Assembly (NCBI RefSeq): GCF_039908645.1
Contig: NZ_CP150917.1
Location: 6,373,447-6,437,446, forward strand
Direction: 5' to 3'
Source of the DNA: Pseudomonas helvetica
GTDB taxonomy: Bacteria > Pseudomonadota > Gammaproteobacteria > Pseudomonadales > Pseudomonadaceae
Length of the DNA: 64,000 nt
Below the pieces are notes generated by a model. That model worked only from the letters and a program-made list of their open reading frames with translations. It had not been told where the DNA came from and ran no database searches. Below are positions 25,300-33,890 of this stretch, piece by piece; positions within the stretch are counted from its first letter, which is position 1; each line of letters begins with the position of its first letter. The position numbers and the translations under genes were made by a program.

Positions 25300-26625
25300 T
25301 TACAGACTGCCTTCGACATCTTCCAGACTGAAAGTCTCGGTGTTGTCGTCATAGGAGAATATTTCGGCGTACCGGCCCCAACTGATCACGTTCTCCAGCG
25401 TTTCTTCTACTGCGGTGTCACTGAGCGAGTCCCCCAACTCCTGCTCGAAACGCACACGCGGCGCCCAATGACCGCGTCGCTCCTGCAACACCTGGCGAAT
25501 ACGGGCGGCCAAGGGCACATACCGGAGCAGATGATCGGCAAAAATGGTTTTGCGCTCCTGGGTACCGTACTCCTCGAACAGCTTGCCCGCGTCCGTCAAT
25601 TTGATGTCGGCGCCCTTGAGCTCGGCAAACCCCAGATGTTCGAGCATCTCCGCCACCGGAAACAGGTCGTCGACCTCCAGCAACAGGCGCTCGGCAACAT
25701 TGGAGAGGCTGTCCTGCCCATAATACGGCTCGGCCGCCAGTGCGGAAATCAAACCCGCCATGAGGTTTGTCGACACGTCAGGCAATGGGCTGCCCAATTG
25801 CAGTTCGGCCTTGCCGGTTTTGGCATCGGCACTGCGCCGGTTGGTCATCAGTGCATAGATGTCATCGACCATTTTGCGAAAGGCCGGGTCCAGACGGTTG
25901 CGCGGGTGGGCGAACGGCACACGGATTTGTGCCACGACCCGGCCGGGGTTCGACGACAACACCAGCACGCGGTCGCACATCAACACCGCTTCTTCAATGT
26001 TGTGAGTCACGATCAGGATGGACTTGATCGGCAGCTGGCCGCCACTCCACAGGTCCAGCAAATCGGTTCTCAGGGTTTCTGCCGTCAGTACGTCCAGCGC
26101 CGAGAACGGCTCGTCCATCAGCAGCAAGGTCGGATTGACCACCAGCGCCCGGGCAAAGCCTACGCGCTGGCGCATGCCACCCGACAATTCCCGTGGGTAC
26201 GCGTTTTCGAAACCGTCGAGGCCGATCAGGTCGATCGCTGCCAGTGCACGCTTGCGCGCAGCCTTGGGTTCAACCTGCAACGCCTGAAGACCGGCCTCAA
26301 CGTTTTCCAGAACGGTCAGCCAGGGAAACAGGGCAAAGGTCTGAAAGACCATGGCCACGCCTTCGGCAGGTCCGGTCAATAACGAGCCGTTATAGCGAAC
26401 CTCGCCTGAGGAGGGCAGGATCAGACCGGCAATGATCCGTAGCAGCGTCGATTTGCCGGAGCCGGAGCGACCCAGCATGCCGACGATTTCACCTTCGCGC
26501 AGGGTCAGATCGACATCGCTGAGTACCTGTAACTCGTCCTTGCCCTTACCGAACCCTCGACAGACGTTCTTGAGTGCATAAATTTCGGAGTGCGCGCCTG
26601 TTTTTTCAGCCTGGCTATTCATCAA
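25300..26625 (-). CDS. ABC importer ATPase (nitrate/sulfonate type) with C-terminal extra domain
   Basis: A 441-residue protein. Residues ~15-260 are an ABC ATPase of the NitT/TauT class: Walker A GRSGSGKST (52-60), signature LSGGMRQR, Walker B LLLMDEPFSALD. Residues ~270-441 form an additional C-terminal 'AAA-associated' helical domain (KLTDAGKLFEEYGTQERKTI, HWAPRVRFEQELGDSLSDTA). It is 11 nt downstream of a double permease. No periplasmic binding protein gene is adjacent, so the substrate is unknown. The start could also be the second Met (26622). Confidence 0.9.
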   Translation of the reverse strand: MMNSQAEKTGAHSEIYALKNVCRGFGKGKDELQVLSDVDLTLREGEIVGMLGRSGSGKSTLLRIIAGLILPSSGEVRYNGSLLTGPAEGVAMVFQTFALFPWLTVLENVEAGLQALQVEPKAARKRALAAIDLIGLDGFENAYPRELSGGMRQRVGFARALVVNPTLLLMDEPFSALDVLTAETLRTDLLDLWSGGQLPIKSILIVTHNIEEAVLMCDRVLVLSSNPGRVVAQIRVPFAHPRNRLDPAFRKMVDDIYALMTNRRSADAKTGKAELQLGSPLPDVSTNLMAGLISALAAEPYYGQDSLSNVAERLLLEVDDLFPVAEMLEHLGFAELKGADIKLTDAGKLFEEYGTQERKTIFADHLLRYVPLAARIRQVLQERRGHWAPRVRFEQELGDSLSDTAVEETLENVISWGRYAEIFSYDDNTETFSLEDVEGSL

Positions 26626-26636
26626 ATCGACCCCTG

Positions 26637-28379
26637 TTAATTCAGACGGAGTTTGTTTTCAGCAACCGCGTACAACGGCCGCCACAGAACGCGGTTGAAC
26701 GCCACGACAAAGAACGACATCACCACCACACCCAAGGTAATTTTCGGAAAGTCGCCAGCCGCAGTGGTCTGGGCGATGTAGGCCCCCAAACCGTGAGCGA
26801 CCACCTTGTCCTGCCCCCAGGAAACGAATTCGGACACGATACTGGCGTTCCACGCCCCGCCCGAGGCGGTAATCGCACCGGTCACATAATAAGGAAAGAT
26901 GCCGGGCAGCATGACCTTGCGCCACCACTGCCAGCCGCGAATACGGAAATTGGTCGCAGCCTCGCGGAAGTCGTTGGGAAAGGCGCTGGCACCAGCGATC
27001 ACGTTGAACAGGATGTACCACTGGGTGCCTAACACAATCAGCGGGCTTAACCAGATATCCGGGTTCAACTGATAGCGCAGAATCACGATGACAAACACCG
27101 GAAACAACAGGTTCGCCGGGAACGCTGCGAGGAACTGGGCCAGCGGCTGGATTTTCTCCGCCAGATGCGGGCGCAAGCCGATCATCACGCCCAGCGGGAC
27201 CCAGATCAGCGAGGCCACCAGAATCAACAAAGCCACCCGCAGCAGGGTGATGGTGCCCAGACCGATCACATGCCAAAGTTCGCCCAGCGTCACCTCGCTG
27301 CCAACGTAAATCACGATGTGATACAGCGCGTACAGGGTCATTAGCGCAATCGCCGAGCCCCAGACCCAATCGATAACTCTTGAAACCGTCGGACTGGCCT
27401 GAACGGCCACCGCTTTGGAACGTGGCAGGCTCAGGCGCATGTTGGTGATGCGCACGATAACCCGGATAAAAGGTCGCAACAGGCGCTGAACGACGCGGGT
27501 TCGCTGGATCAGATTCAGTACCCAGGACTCGGGAGCCCCGGCCTGTGAAGCCGTGTTTTCCATCCGGAACTTGTCCGCCCAGGCTACCAGAGGCCGGAAC
27601 AGGAACTGGTCGTAAATCAGGATGACCACAATCATCGCCAGAATGACGTAACCCACGGCGTGCATGTCGCGTTGTTCGATAGCGGTCGCCAGATAGGAGC
27701 CGACGCCCGGCAAGGTGATGGTCTTGTCTCCCACGGTGATCGCTTCCGAGGCCACCACGAAGAACCAGCCACCGGACATGCTCATCATCATGTTCCAGAC
27801 CAGGCCCGGAATGGCGAACGGCACATCGAGTTTCCAGAACTTTTGCCAGCCGGAAAGCTGCAGGTTGCTGGACACCTCTTCCAGATCCCGAGGCACCGTA
27901 CGCAGCGACTGGTAGAAGCTGAACGTCATGTTCCAGGCCTGGCTGGTGAAAATGGCAAAGATCGCTGCGCACTCCGCGCCCAGCACACGCCCTGGAAACA
28001 GCAGCAGGAAAAATGTCACGGTGAACGAGATATAGCCAAGCACCGGCACCGATTGCAGGATATCCAGCACCGGCACCAGCAGCTTCTCTGCCCGCCGGCT
28101 CTTGGCCGCCAACGTGCCGTAGACCAACGTGAAAATCAGCGCCGCCACCATGGCCGCGAGCATGCGCAATGTCGTGCGGATTGCATATTCAGGCAGGTCG
28201 CTCGGGTCCAGTGAAATGACCTGCGTCTGCAACGTCGAAATTGGAGCCCAGGTCTCGCGCGCACCAATCGAGAAAAACAGCAAGAAGCCAATCACCAACG
28301 GCATGGCGATCAGGTCCCATCGGTTGGGAAGCAATCGTTGTGCCGTGGCCGGTATGTAATGACGCAATACCTTATTCAT
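26637..28379 (-). CDS. ABC importer permease, fused double permease
   Basis: A 580-residue membrane protein made of two tandem binding-protein-dependent permease domains (about residues 60-280 and 350-575), each with an EAA-like loop: EEVSSNLQLSGWQKFWKLDV and REAATNFRIRGWQWWRKVML. It probably pairs with the ATPase encoded next as an importer of an anion or small organic compound. It is the first gene of the operon; the 1.3-kb region upstream contains its promoter. No substrate-binding protein is seen nearby. Confidence 0.9.
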   Translation of the reverse strand: MNKVLRHYIPATAQRLLPNRWDLIAMPLVIGFLLFFSIGARETWAPISTLQTQVISLDPSDLPEYAIRTTLRMLAAMVAALIFTLVYGTLAAKSRRAEKLLVPVLDILQSVPVLGYISFTVTFFLLLFPGRVLGAECAAIFAIFTSQAWNMTFSFYQSLRTVPRDLEEVSSNLQLSGWQKFWKLDVPFAIPGLVWNMMMSMSGGWFFVVASEAITVGDKTITLPGVGSYLATAIEQRDMHAVGYVILAMIVVILIYDQFLFRPLVAWADKFRMENTASQAGAPESWVLNLIQRTRVVQRLLRPFIRVIVRITNMRLSLPRSKAVAVQASPTVSRVIDWVWGSAIALMTLYALYHIVIYVGSEVTLGELWHVIGLGTITLLRVALLILVASLIWVPLGVMIGLRPHLAEKIQPLAQFLAAFPANLLFPVFVIVILRYQLNPDIWLSPLIVLGTQWYILFNVIAGASAFPNDFREAATNFRIRGWQWWRKVMLPGIFPYYVTGAITASGGAWNASIVSEFVSWGQDKVVAHGLGAYIAQTTAAGDFPKITLGVVVMSFFVVAFNRVLWRPLYAVAENKLRLN

Positions 28380-29269
28380 GTTCAGTGATTCCAGTAGCGT
28401 TCTGGAGGTGATCGTTGACCACCGATCAACAGGTTCTAGAGCAACCGCGCACAGAACGGCTCAACAAGCAGTTGAAGTACAGCTAAGTACACTCTAGCGG
28501 GGTAATAAAACGACGGAGGGAGGCCACACAAACGAACGCTACGGGGCGATGCAGAAAATGGTTCAGTGGCTCAGAACTCCGGGGATCCGAACACACCATT
28601 TACCCTCTGCGCCTCACTCGGCATCTCAATGGGTGGCCCGCCGAGAATCGGCAGGATCCATGGCTGGAGTCTCCTGAACGGGAGTGAAAAGGACATTTGG
28701 ACAGGAAAAGCACGACGTCATCCGGCCGCAGATTTTGCCTGTGGCACACGCAACCGAGATCAATGCCGACGCGCTGCATTTCCGGGGCGGATTGTACGTT
28801 TCAAATTGTTACAGAAACATAAACTTGACGTATTTTTTACGTATTTGTGAATGGCCACCATCCCCTTGGCAGAATCGATGCCTATCGCCGCACTCCGACT
28901 CCACCGGCCATCTGGTAGCGAGCAGGGGGTTGGATGGGCTGTGTTGACTTTCCCTGCTCGGCCCGCCAAAATTTACAACTTGTTACATCTGAGGTCATTT
29001 TTCTTTGGACAGTCATTGTTGTAAATCGGAGAAATTCTCCGTAAACGCTCGGCACGACCTCAGCTAGATCCCCTTAGCCAACGTCTTGCCGAGAGCAGGA
29101 CGTTGCGCGCATCAGTATCAAACTCCTTCGCGTAACTAAAACATCAAACCTGAGCGGGCGGATTTTTCTGTGCGCTTCTAATCCGTACGTGCGCCTCGCG
29201 TTCGCTGCGGTCACAGGTTTCTGACCCATCGCCTGCCTTCATTTGTGCAGTAGCGATTGTTTTAACGTG
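28380..29269. other. Gene-free region upstream of ABC importer and metal-transporter leader
   Basis: About 0.9 kb without a credible gene. Short frames (for example 28566-28850, 94 codons) lack ribosome sites and family resemblance. There is an AT-rich stretch at 28800-28850 with a possible sigma-70 -35 (TTGACG) and another AT-rich segment at 28970-29040. Divergent promoters for the importer (leftward) and the transporter leader (rightward) must lie here. No rRNA, tRNA or known sRNA could be recognised. Confidence 0.5.
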
Positions 29270-29301
29270 TTCGTACCACCAGGTACGTAAAGGAGGGCGT
29301 C

Positions 29302-29394
29302 ATGCCACCTGAAAAGAATCTACAGCCCTCTCAATATTTGAAGCTGTGCCGCCATGAAAAACATGAAGGAGAGACCACCTATGGACCCCAGTAA
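29302..29394 (+). CDS. Small ORF 1 in transporter leader (30 codons)
   Basis: ATG 29302 is preceded at good spacing by AAAGGAGGGC, the strongest ribosome site in this region. The frame MPPEKNLQPSQYLKLCRHEK... runs 30 codons to TAA 29392-29394. The early Pro-Pro is a potential ribosome-stalling site. The ribosome site is paired in a predicted hairpin. It is probably a regulatory leader peptide rather than a functional protein; unproven. Confidence 0.4.
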   Translation: MPPEKNLQPSQYLKLCRHEKHEGETTYGPQ

Positions 29395-29440
29395 TAGTAG
29401 TCCGGTCACTCTGACTGAAATGGCGGCATCTAGCGGGTAG
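29354..29440 (+). CDS. Small ORF 2 in transporter leader (28 codons, or 19 from inner start)
   Basis: The frame MKNMKERPPMDPSNSSPVTL... ends at TAG 29438-29440 and overlaps small ORF 1 in another frame. The inner ATG 29381 follows GAAGGAGAG at about 9 nt and gives MDPSNSSPVTLTEMAASSG. The Met-acidic-Pro start recalls E. coli MgtL (MEPDPTP), where such sequence destabilises ribosomes at low magnesium. Function is inferred. Confidence 0.4.
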   Translation: MKNMKERPPMDPSNSSPVTLTEMAASSG

Positions 29441-29694
29441 CAGCACAACCATCACTGGCTGATCTCCTTCCTGTACTTCCCCCGCATTTCTCTCCGTGTG
29501 ACCTCTTCACGACCCTGACCACTTTTGTGTCGATGGTTTAGTGCCCGTTTATTTCGCGCCCCTGAGCGCCAGGACGCCTGATTTTTCACTCTGATCCAGC
29601 TTCAGGCTGTGGTTTTCAGAGGGAAAGCACCTACGCACCTGTCCGGCGGGAATCGAAAGCGGCATCCAGCGTTACGCTTTTGGAGAGATTCGTT

Positions 29695-31335
29695 ATGTCC
29701 AACTTGAAGATTGAAACGGCTGTTCTTGACAGCGCCCACGCCGGAGACATCCGCGGAGCATTCGGTACCATCCGTCATGACGACATCGCCCCGCGCAAGG
29801 GTTGGTGGCAGCGCTTCAAAACACTGATGGCCATCCTCGGCCCCGGGTTGATCGTAATGGTCGGCGATAATGACGCCGGCGCATTCAGCACTTACGGCCA
29901 GGCCGGCCAGAACTACGGGACCATGCTGCTGTGGACCATGGCACTGTTGATTCCGGTGTTGTACGTCAATCAGGAAATGGTGCTGCGTCTGGGGGCCGTG
30001 ACGGGTGTCGGTCACGCCCGACTGATCATTGAACGCTTCGGCAAGTTCTGGGGTGCGTTCAGTGCGATCGACCTGTTCATCCTCAACGCGCTGACCATTG
30101 TTACCGAGTTCATCGGCATCAGCCTCGGGATGGATTTCCTCGGTGTGCCCAAGGTGGCCGGTGTGTGTGTGGCAGCGGTGTTCATCATGCTCGCCGCCTG
30201 TACCGGCGACTTCCGGCGCTTCGAACGCTTCGCGTTGATCCTGGTGATCGGCAGCCTGCTGCTGGTACCGATTTTCGTGATGATTCATCCACCGATGGCA
30301 CAAGTCGCTCACGACTTTTTCATCCCGCAACTGCCGACTGACGGCAAGCTGTCGGAAGTGTTGTTGCTGATCATCGGCATCGTGGGTACCACCGTGGCGC
30401 CATGGCAGCTGTTCTTCCAGCAAAGCTACGTGATCGACAAACGCATCACTCCGCGCTTCATCAAGTACGAACGCGCCGATCTATGGCTGGGCATTGCAAT
30501 GGTGGTGATTGGTGCCGTGGCAATGATCGCTTTCACCGCGCAGGTTTTTGTCGGTCACCCTGAGTTTGGCCAGTTCACCGATGCCGGCGCCATCGCCACA
30601 GGTATCGCCAAATATCACGGACGCCTGCCGGGCGTGTTGTTTGCCATCGCGTTGATCGACGCCAGCATCATCGGTGCAATGGCGGTGTCGCTATCGACCG
30701 CCTACGCACTGGGTGATGTCCTGAACCTGAAACACTCGCTACACCGTAAACCAGGCGATGCCAAAGGCTTTTACCTGATGTACTGCGCCTTGATCGCCCT
30801 CGCTGCGGCGCTGGTGTTGATTCCGGGCGTGCCGCTCGGCCTGTTGACCAACGCGGTACAGACGCTGGCGGGGGTACTGCTGCCAAGCGCCACCGTATTC
30901 CTGTTGCTACTGTGCAACGATAAGGAAGTACTGGGCCCATGGACGAACAAGCGCTTCACCAATCTCATTACTGCAGTCATTGTGGCAGTGCTCGTACTGA
31001 TGTCGGTCATCTTGACCGCGGCGGTGGCCTTCCCGGATATGTCCGGTGAAACCATCACCAACATCCTCATCGGTGGAGGCATGGTGGGGCTCGTCATCGC
31101 CATTGCGGTGAATGTGCTGCACGCTCGCGCAGAAGTCGACAAAGGGATGCTGCCTGAGAGCACCGTTACCTTCACCCAACAAATGATGTACTCGTGGCGG
31201 ATGCCGCCACTGGCACAGCTGAAGCCGATGGTACTGTCGCAACGAAACCGTATCTGGATGGGCGTGTTGCGCGGTTACCTGGTGGTGGCAATGGGTATGG
31301 TGATTTACAAAGTCATTCAACTGGCACTCGCCTAA
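29695..31335 (+). CDS. NRAMP-family divalent cation transporter with altered metal-site motifs
   Basis: A 546-residue inner-membrane transporter with about 11-12 helices and clear NRAMP (SLC11) layout. In helix 1 the usual DPGN is DAGA (residues 60-63, in MVGDNDAGAFST). In helix 6 the usual (A/M)PH is APW (235-237). Changes of this kind are described for NRAMP-related magnesium transporters, so Mg2+ rather than Mn2+/Fe2+ transport is possible. ATG 29695 follows TTGGAGAG; the TTG at 29680 is part of that ribosome site. It is preceded by a long structured leader. It should not be called mntH without test. Confidence 0.85.
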   Translation: MSNLKIETAVLDSAHAGDIRGAFGTIRHDDIAPRKGWWQRFKTLMAILGPGLIVMVGDNDAGAFSTYGQAGQNYGTMLLWTMALLIPVLYVNQEMVLRLGAVTGVGHARLIIERFGKFWGAFSAIDLFILNALTIVTEFIGISLGMDFLGVPKVAGVCVAAVFIMLAACTGDFRRFERFALILVIGSLLLVPIFVMIHPPMAQVAHDFFIPQLPTDGKLSEVLLLIIGIVGTTVAPWQLFFQQSYVIDKRITPRFIKYERADLWLGIAMVVIGAVAMIAFTAQVFVGHPEFGQFTDAGAIATGIAKYHGRLPGVLFAIALIDASIIGAMAVSLSTAYALGDVLNLKHSLHRKPGDAKGFYLMYCALIALAAALVLIPGVPLGLLTNAVQTLAGVLLPSATVFLLLLCNDKEVLGPWTNKRFTNLITAVIVAVLVLMSVILTAAVAFPDMSGETITNILIGGGMVGLVIAIAVNVLHARAEVDKGMLPESTVTFTQQMMYSWRMPPLAQLKPMVLSQRNRIWMGVLRGYLVVAMGMVIYKVIQLALA

Positions 31336-31344
31336 ATCTGTGAG

Positions 31345-31381
31345 CAGGCGGGCCGGATTGCGCAAGCTTTCGTCCCGCCTG
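31345..31381. terminator. Inverted repeat after NRAMP-type gene, possible terminator
   Basis: CAGGCGGG (31345-31352) pairs with CCCGCCTG (31374-31381), starting 10 nt after the stop codon. The loop is long and no U-run follows, so intrinsic termination is weakly supported. Confidence 0.35.
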
Positions 31382-31589
31382 TAAAACAACCGCTATCCCT
31401 TTGTAAGCGTCCGAACTACACCGCCTTGCAACTCAAACCTTAATCCGTTTAAACCACCGATTCACGCGCTCGCACTACTCATTGATCACAGTCAAACTAA
31501 CTGAACCATACGAACCTGAACGGTGACAAACAAAGCCTCGGCCATTAGAATTTGATTATCATCGAACGCCTTAGGGTACTGCCAACTCC

Positions 31590-31775
31590 ATGGAAAATAA
31601 GACTGCACGACTGACTGTGCTCATTGATCCCGTCAAGAAAAAAGCCCTGGAGGAGCTCTGTGCATCTCAGGACCTGACGCCTTCACAGGTCGTCCGTCAG
31701 CTTATTCGAGACTACCTGGAGACACATGGCGTGTCCTACTCGACCAAAAGCAAAATAACGGCCAATGGTAAGTAG
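31590..31775 (+). CDS. Small ribbon-helix-helix DNA-binding protein
   Basis: A 61-residue protein with the RHH (CopG/Arc-like) pattern: a beta strand TARLTVLIDP, helix KKKALEELCASQD and helix TPSQVVRQLIRDYLETHG. Such proteins bind DNA as dimers and regulate nearby genes. No toxin gene is adjacent, so an antitoxin role is not supported. It lies alone between the NRAMP-type and SulP transporter genes, convergent with the latter. The ribosome site is weak. Target unknown. Confidence 0.75.
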   Translation: MENKTARLTVLIDPVKKKALEELCASQDLTPSQVVRQLIRDYLETHGVSYSTKSKITANGK

Positions 31776-31838
31776 TTCACTCGCCATGCGGCCGGCAGAT
31801 CGGGAACCCGATTATCGCTCTGCCCACTAAAGCTCCGC

Positions 31839-33497
31839 TCAGCCGAGGTGTGGTGTCTTGTCGATCTCGAAACTGCCCAATGCACCACTGAAGTCGGCAT
31901 GATAATGCTCCGGACCGAGCGCTTGGAGTATTCCTGCTTTGTCCAGCTTGCCAAGAACCTTCTCGTTGGCTTCGCACAGTTTTACGACAATGCTGCGCTT
32001 GCGTAAGTGCTCAATGACTTCGAGCAGCGTTTGCAAGCCCGTTATGTCCATGAACGGCACTCGCTTCAGACGAATAATCAATGTCCCCGGATCGGTGTGC
32101 GTTTGGGCCAGAACACGCTCAAAGGTTTCTGCTGCGCCAAAGAAAAGCGGCCCTTCAATGGTGTACACCAAAACGCCAGGCGGCAGACGAACGTGCCCAT
32201 TGATCCGTAACTCAACCTCAAGCTCTTTTTCGACCATTTGCTGCACTTCGACAGACGATGCCATCCGACGCATGAATTGCAGCATCGCGAGAATGACACC
32301 AATGTTCACAGCGATCGCTAAATCGCTGAAAACGGTCAGGCTGAAGGTGATGAGCAGTATCGCCACGTCGGCTTTCGGGGCACGCTTGACCATGCGTTGA
32401 AAATGCTTCAACTCGCTCATGTTGTAGGCGACCACGAACAGGATCGCTGCCAGCGCACACAGCGGGATATCCGAAGCCAAAGGCGCCAGGAATAAAATCA
32501 GCAATATCAATGTGAGCGCATGTACAAAACCCGCGATGGGACTGTTACCTCCATTGCGGATGTTGGTAGCGGTTCGAGCAATTGCACCTGTCGCGGCAAA
32601 GCCACCGAACAAAGGGGTGACCAGATTAGCGATGCCTTGGCCGATTAACTCCTGATTGGAGTCATGCTTGGTACCGGCCATACCGTCGGCGACAACAGCA
32701 GACAGTAACGACTCGATAGCGCCCAACATCGCGATGGCGAACGCCGGGCCAATCAACTCAATCACTTGAGGCAGTGTTATTGCGGGAAGGCCGACCGCAG
32801 GTAATCCTTGAGGAATCCCCCCGAAAGCACTCCCGATCGTTGCAACGCCAGCGAACTGAAAAAATGCCTGCAGCGCCGTCACGACGACCATGGCGATCAA
32901 AGGGCCAGGAACACGTCTTATGCCAGGTATTTTGGGGGCGGTGATCACCAGCACCAGACTTGAGAGTGCTAACAGTGTCGTAGGCACATGAAAGCTGGGG
33001 AGAGCCTGAACCAGGTGCCAGAGTCGCTCATGGAAATGCTCACCGCTGATTTTCGGCAAACCGAAGAAATCTTTCCACTGCCCGACCCAGATGATCACAC
33101 CAATGCCGGCGGTGAATCCGACAATCACCGGGTCGGGAATGAACTTGATGATGGCGCCAAGCTTGGTGATACCGAGCAATAACAAAATCGCCCCGGCCAT
33201 CATCGTTGCGATCTGCAAGCCATCAACGCCGTATTTGGCGGTCACTCCGGACAAAATGACAACGAATGCCCCTGTCGGGCCTGCGATCTGAAGACGGCTT
33301 CCTCCGAAAAGAGAAACCAGGAGACCACTGACAATGGCGGTGTAAATTCCTTGCTCCGGCTTGACGCCTGAGGCGATGGCAAACGCCATGGCCAAGGGCA
33401 ACGCCACAACGCCGACGATGACCCCGGAGACGATATTTCGAAGCCAGTGCTCGGGCCTCAACAGGCCCGCTTTCCAGGCTTCTCGTATCGCAATCAT
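31839..33497 (-). CDS. SulP family anion transporter with STAS domain
   Basis: A 552-residue transporter. The membrane part (about 20-410) has SulP hallmarks: VVALPLAMAFAIASGVKPEQ followed by GIYTAIVSG (32-60) and SRLQIAGPTGAFVVIL. A cytoplasmic STAS domain occupies ~430-545 (RLKRVPFMDITGLQTLLEVI). SulP proteins move sulfate, bicarbonate or related anions. The substrate is not determined by sequence alone; no carbonic anhydrase gene is adjacent. It is divergent from a small hypothetical gene. Confidence 0.92.
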   Translation of the reverse strand: MIAIREAWKAGLLRPEHWLRNIVSGVIVGVVALPLAMAFAIASGVKPEQGIYTAIVSGLLVSLFGGSRLQIAGPTGAFVVILSGVTAKYGVDGLQIATMMAGAILLLLGITKLGAIIKFIPDPVIVGFTAGIGVIIWVGQWKDFFGLPKISGEHFHERLWHLVQALPSFHVPTTLLALSSLVLVITAPKIPGIRRVPGPLIAMVVVTALQAFFQFAGVATIGSAFGGIPQGLPAVGLPAITLPQVIELIGPAFAIAMLGAIESLLSAVVADGMAGTKHDSNQELIGQGIANLVTPLFGGFAATGAIARTATNIRNGGNSPIAGFVHALTLILLILFLAPLASDIPLCALAAILFVVAYNMSELKHFQRMVKRAPKADVAILLITFSLTVFSDLAIAVNIGVILAMLQFMRRMASSVEVQQMVEKELEVELRINGHVRLPPGVLVYTIEGPLFFGAAETFERVLAQTHTDPGTLIIRLKRVPFMDITGLQTLLEVIEHLRKRSIVVKLCEANEKVLGKLDKAGILQALGPEHYHADFSGALGSFEIDKTPHLG

Positions 33498-33659
33498 GAC
33501 TGGCCCTCTCTGGTGGCATGTGCATAATATTTACATGAAGTGATAATAGCAAAGCCACTGAAATACCCTTTGCACAGCATCCTCGACGCTGAAAAAACCA
33601 GTGTTGAATGATCCAGAATCATGTTTGTGGACAAAATGAGTCCACGCTCGGAGATCCAC

Positions 33660-33890
33660 ATGAAACGCGAAGACGTCAAAACCAAACACGGTGAAGGCAT
33701 GCACTTCGACACGCACGTGATAGTCAACCCGGCCAACACGCACGAGTGGATCATCCTGTTTAAAAAAGAGGTGGGAAGCAGTTATTTTCTGATCAATGAC
33801 AATGAAGAAATCGAGTCATTTCGACAGCTGGATGACCTGATCCATGAGCTTCGGGAGATCGGCATCAAATCCGCTGAGATTCATTTCTGA
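33660..33890 (+). CDS. Small hypothetical protein
   Basis: A 76-residue protein, MKREDVKTKHGEGMHFDTHV..., with a charged, mixed alpha/beta composition (WIILFKKEVGSSYFLINDNE, then a helical C-terminus). I chose ATG 33660, preceded by CTCGGAGATCCAC (good ribosome site), over the frame start at 33621. No family is recognised. Its 3' end overlaps the convergent DUF457 gene by 10 nt. It is divergent from the SulP gene. Confidence 0.65.
   Translation: MKREDVKTKHGEGMHFDTHVIVNPANTHEWIILFKKEVGSSYFLINDNEEIESFRQLDDLIHELREIGIKSAEIHF

Larger units (their letters stand above)
29270..29440 (+). promoter_or_regulatory. Structured leader RNA with small ORFs upstream of NRAMP-type transporter
   Basis: Three nested or successive hairpins are visible on the plus strand: CGTACC/GGTACG (29272-29287); GAGGGC/GCCCTC (29293-29298 with 29325-29330), which would hide the ribosome site of the first small ORF; and a perfect 9-bp stem TGCCGCCAT/ATGGCGGCA (29347-29355 with 29420-29428). 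The last encloses GACC..GGAC/GTCC-GGTC. Two small ORFs overlap these structures. The design resembles leader-peptide or riboswitch control of metal transporters. It does not fit my recollection of the yybP-ykoY or M-box consensus. Confidence 0.45.

Noticed and set aside
28566..28850. 94-codon plus-strand frame in the intergenic region
   Set aside because: No ribosome site, low-complexity composition and no known domain.
28869..28886. GG-N10-GC pattern resembling a sigma-54 promoter
   Set aside because: The -24 and -12 elements match the consensus poorly and no activator site is seen.
29563..29587. Possible terminator (CAGG-ACG-CCTG then ATTTTT) before the NRAMP-type gene
   Set aside because: The stem is only 4 bp; too weak to annotate, although it could take part in leader control.
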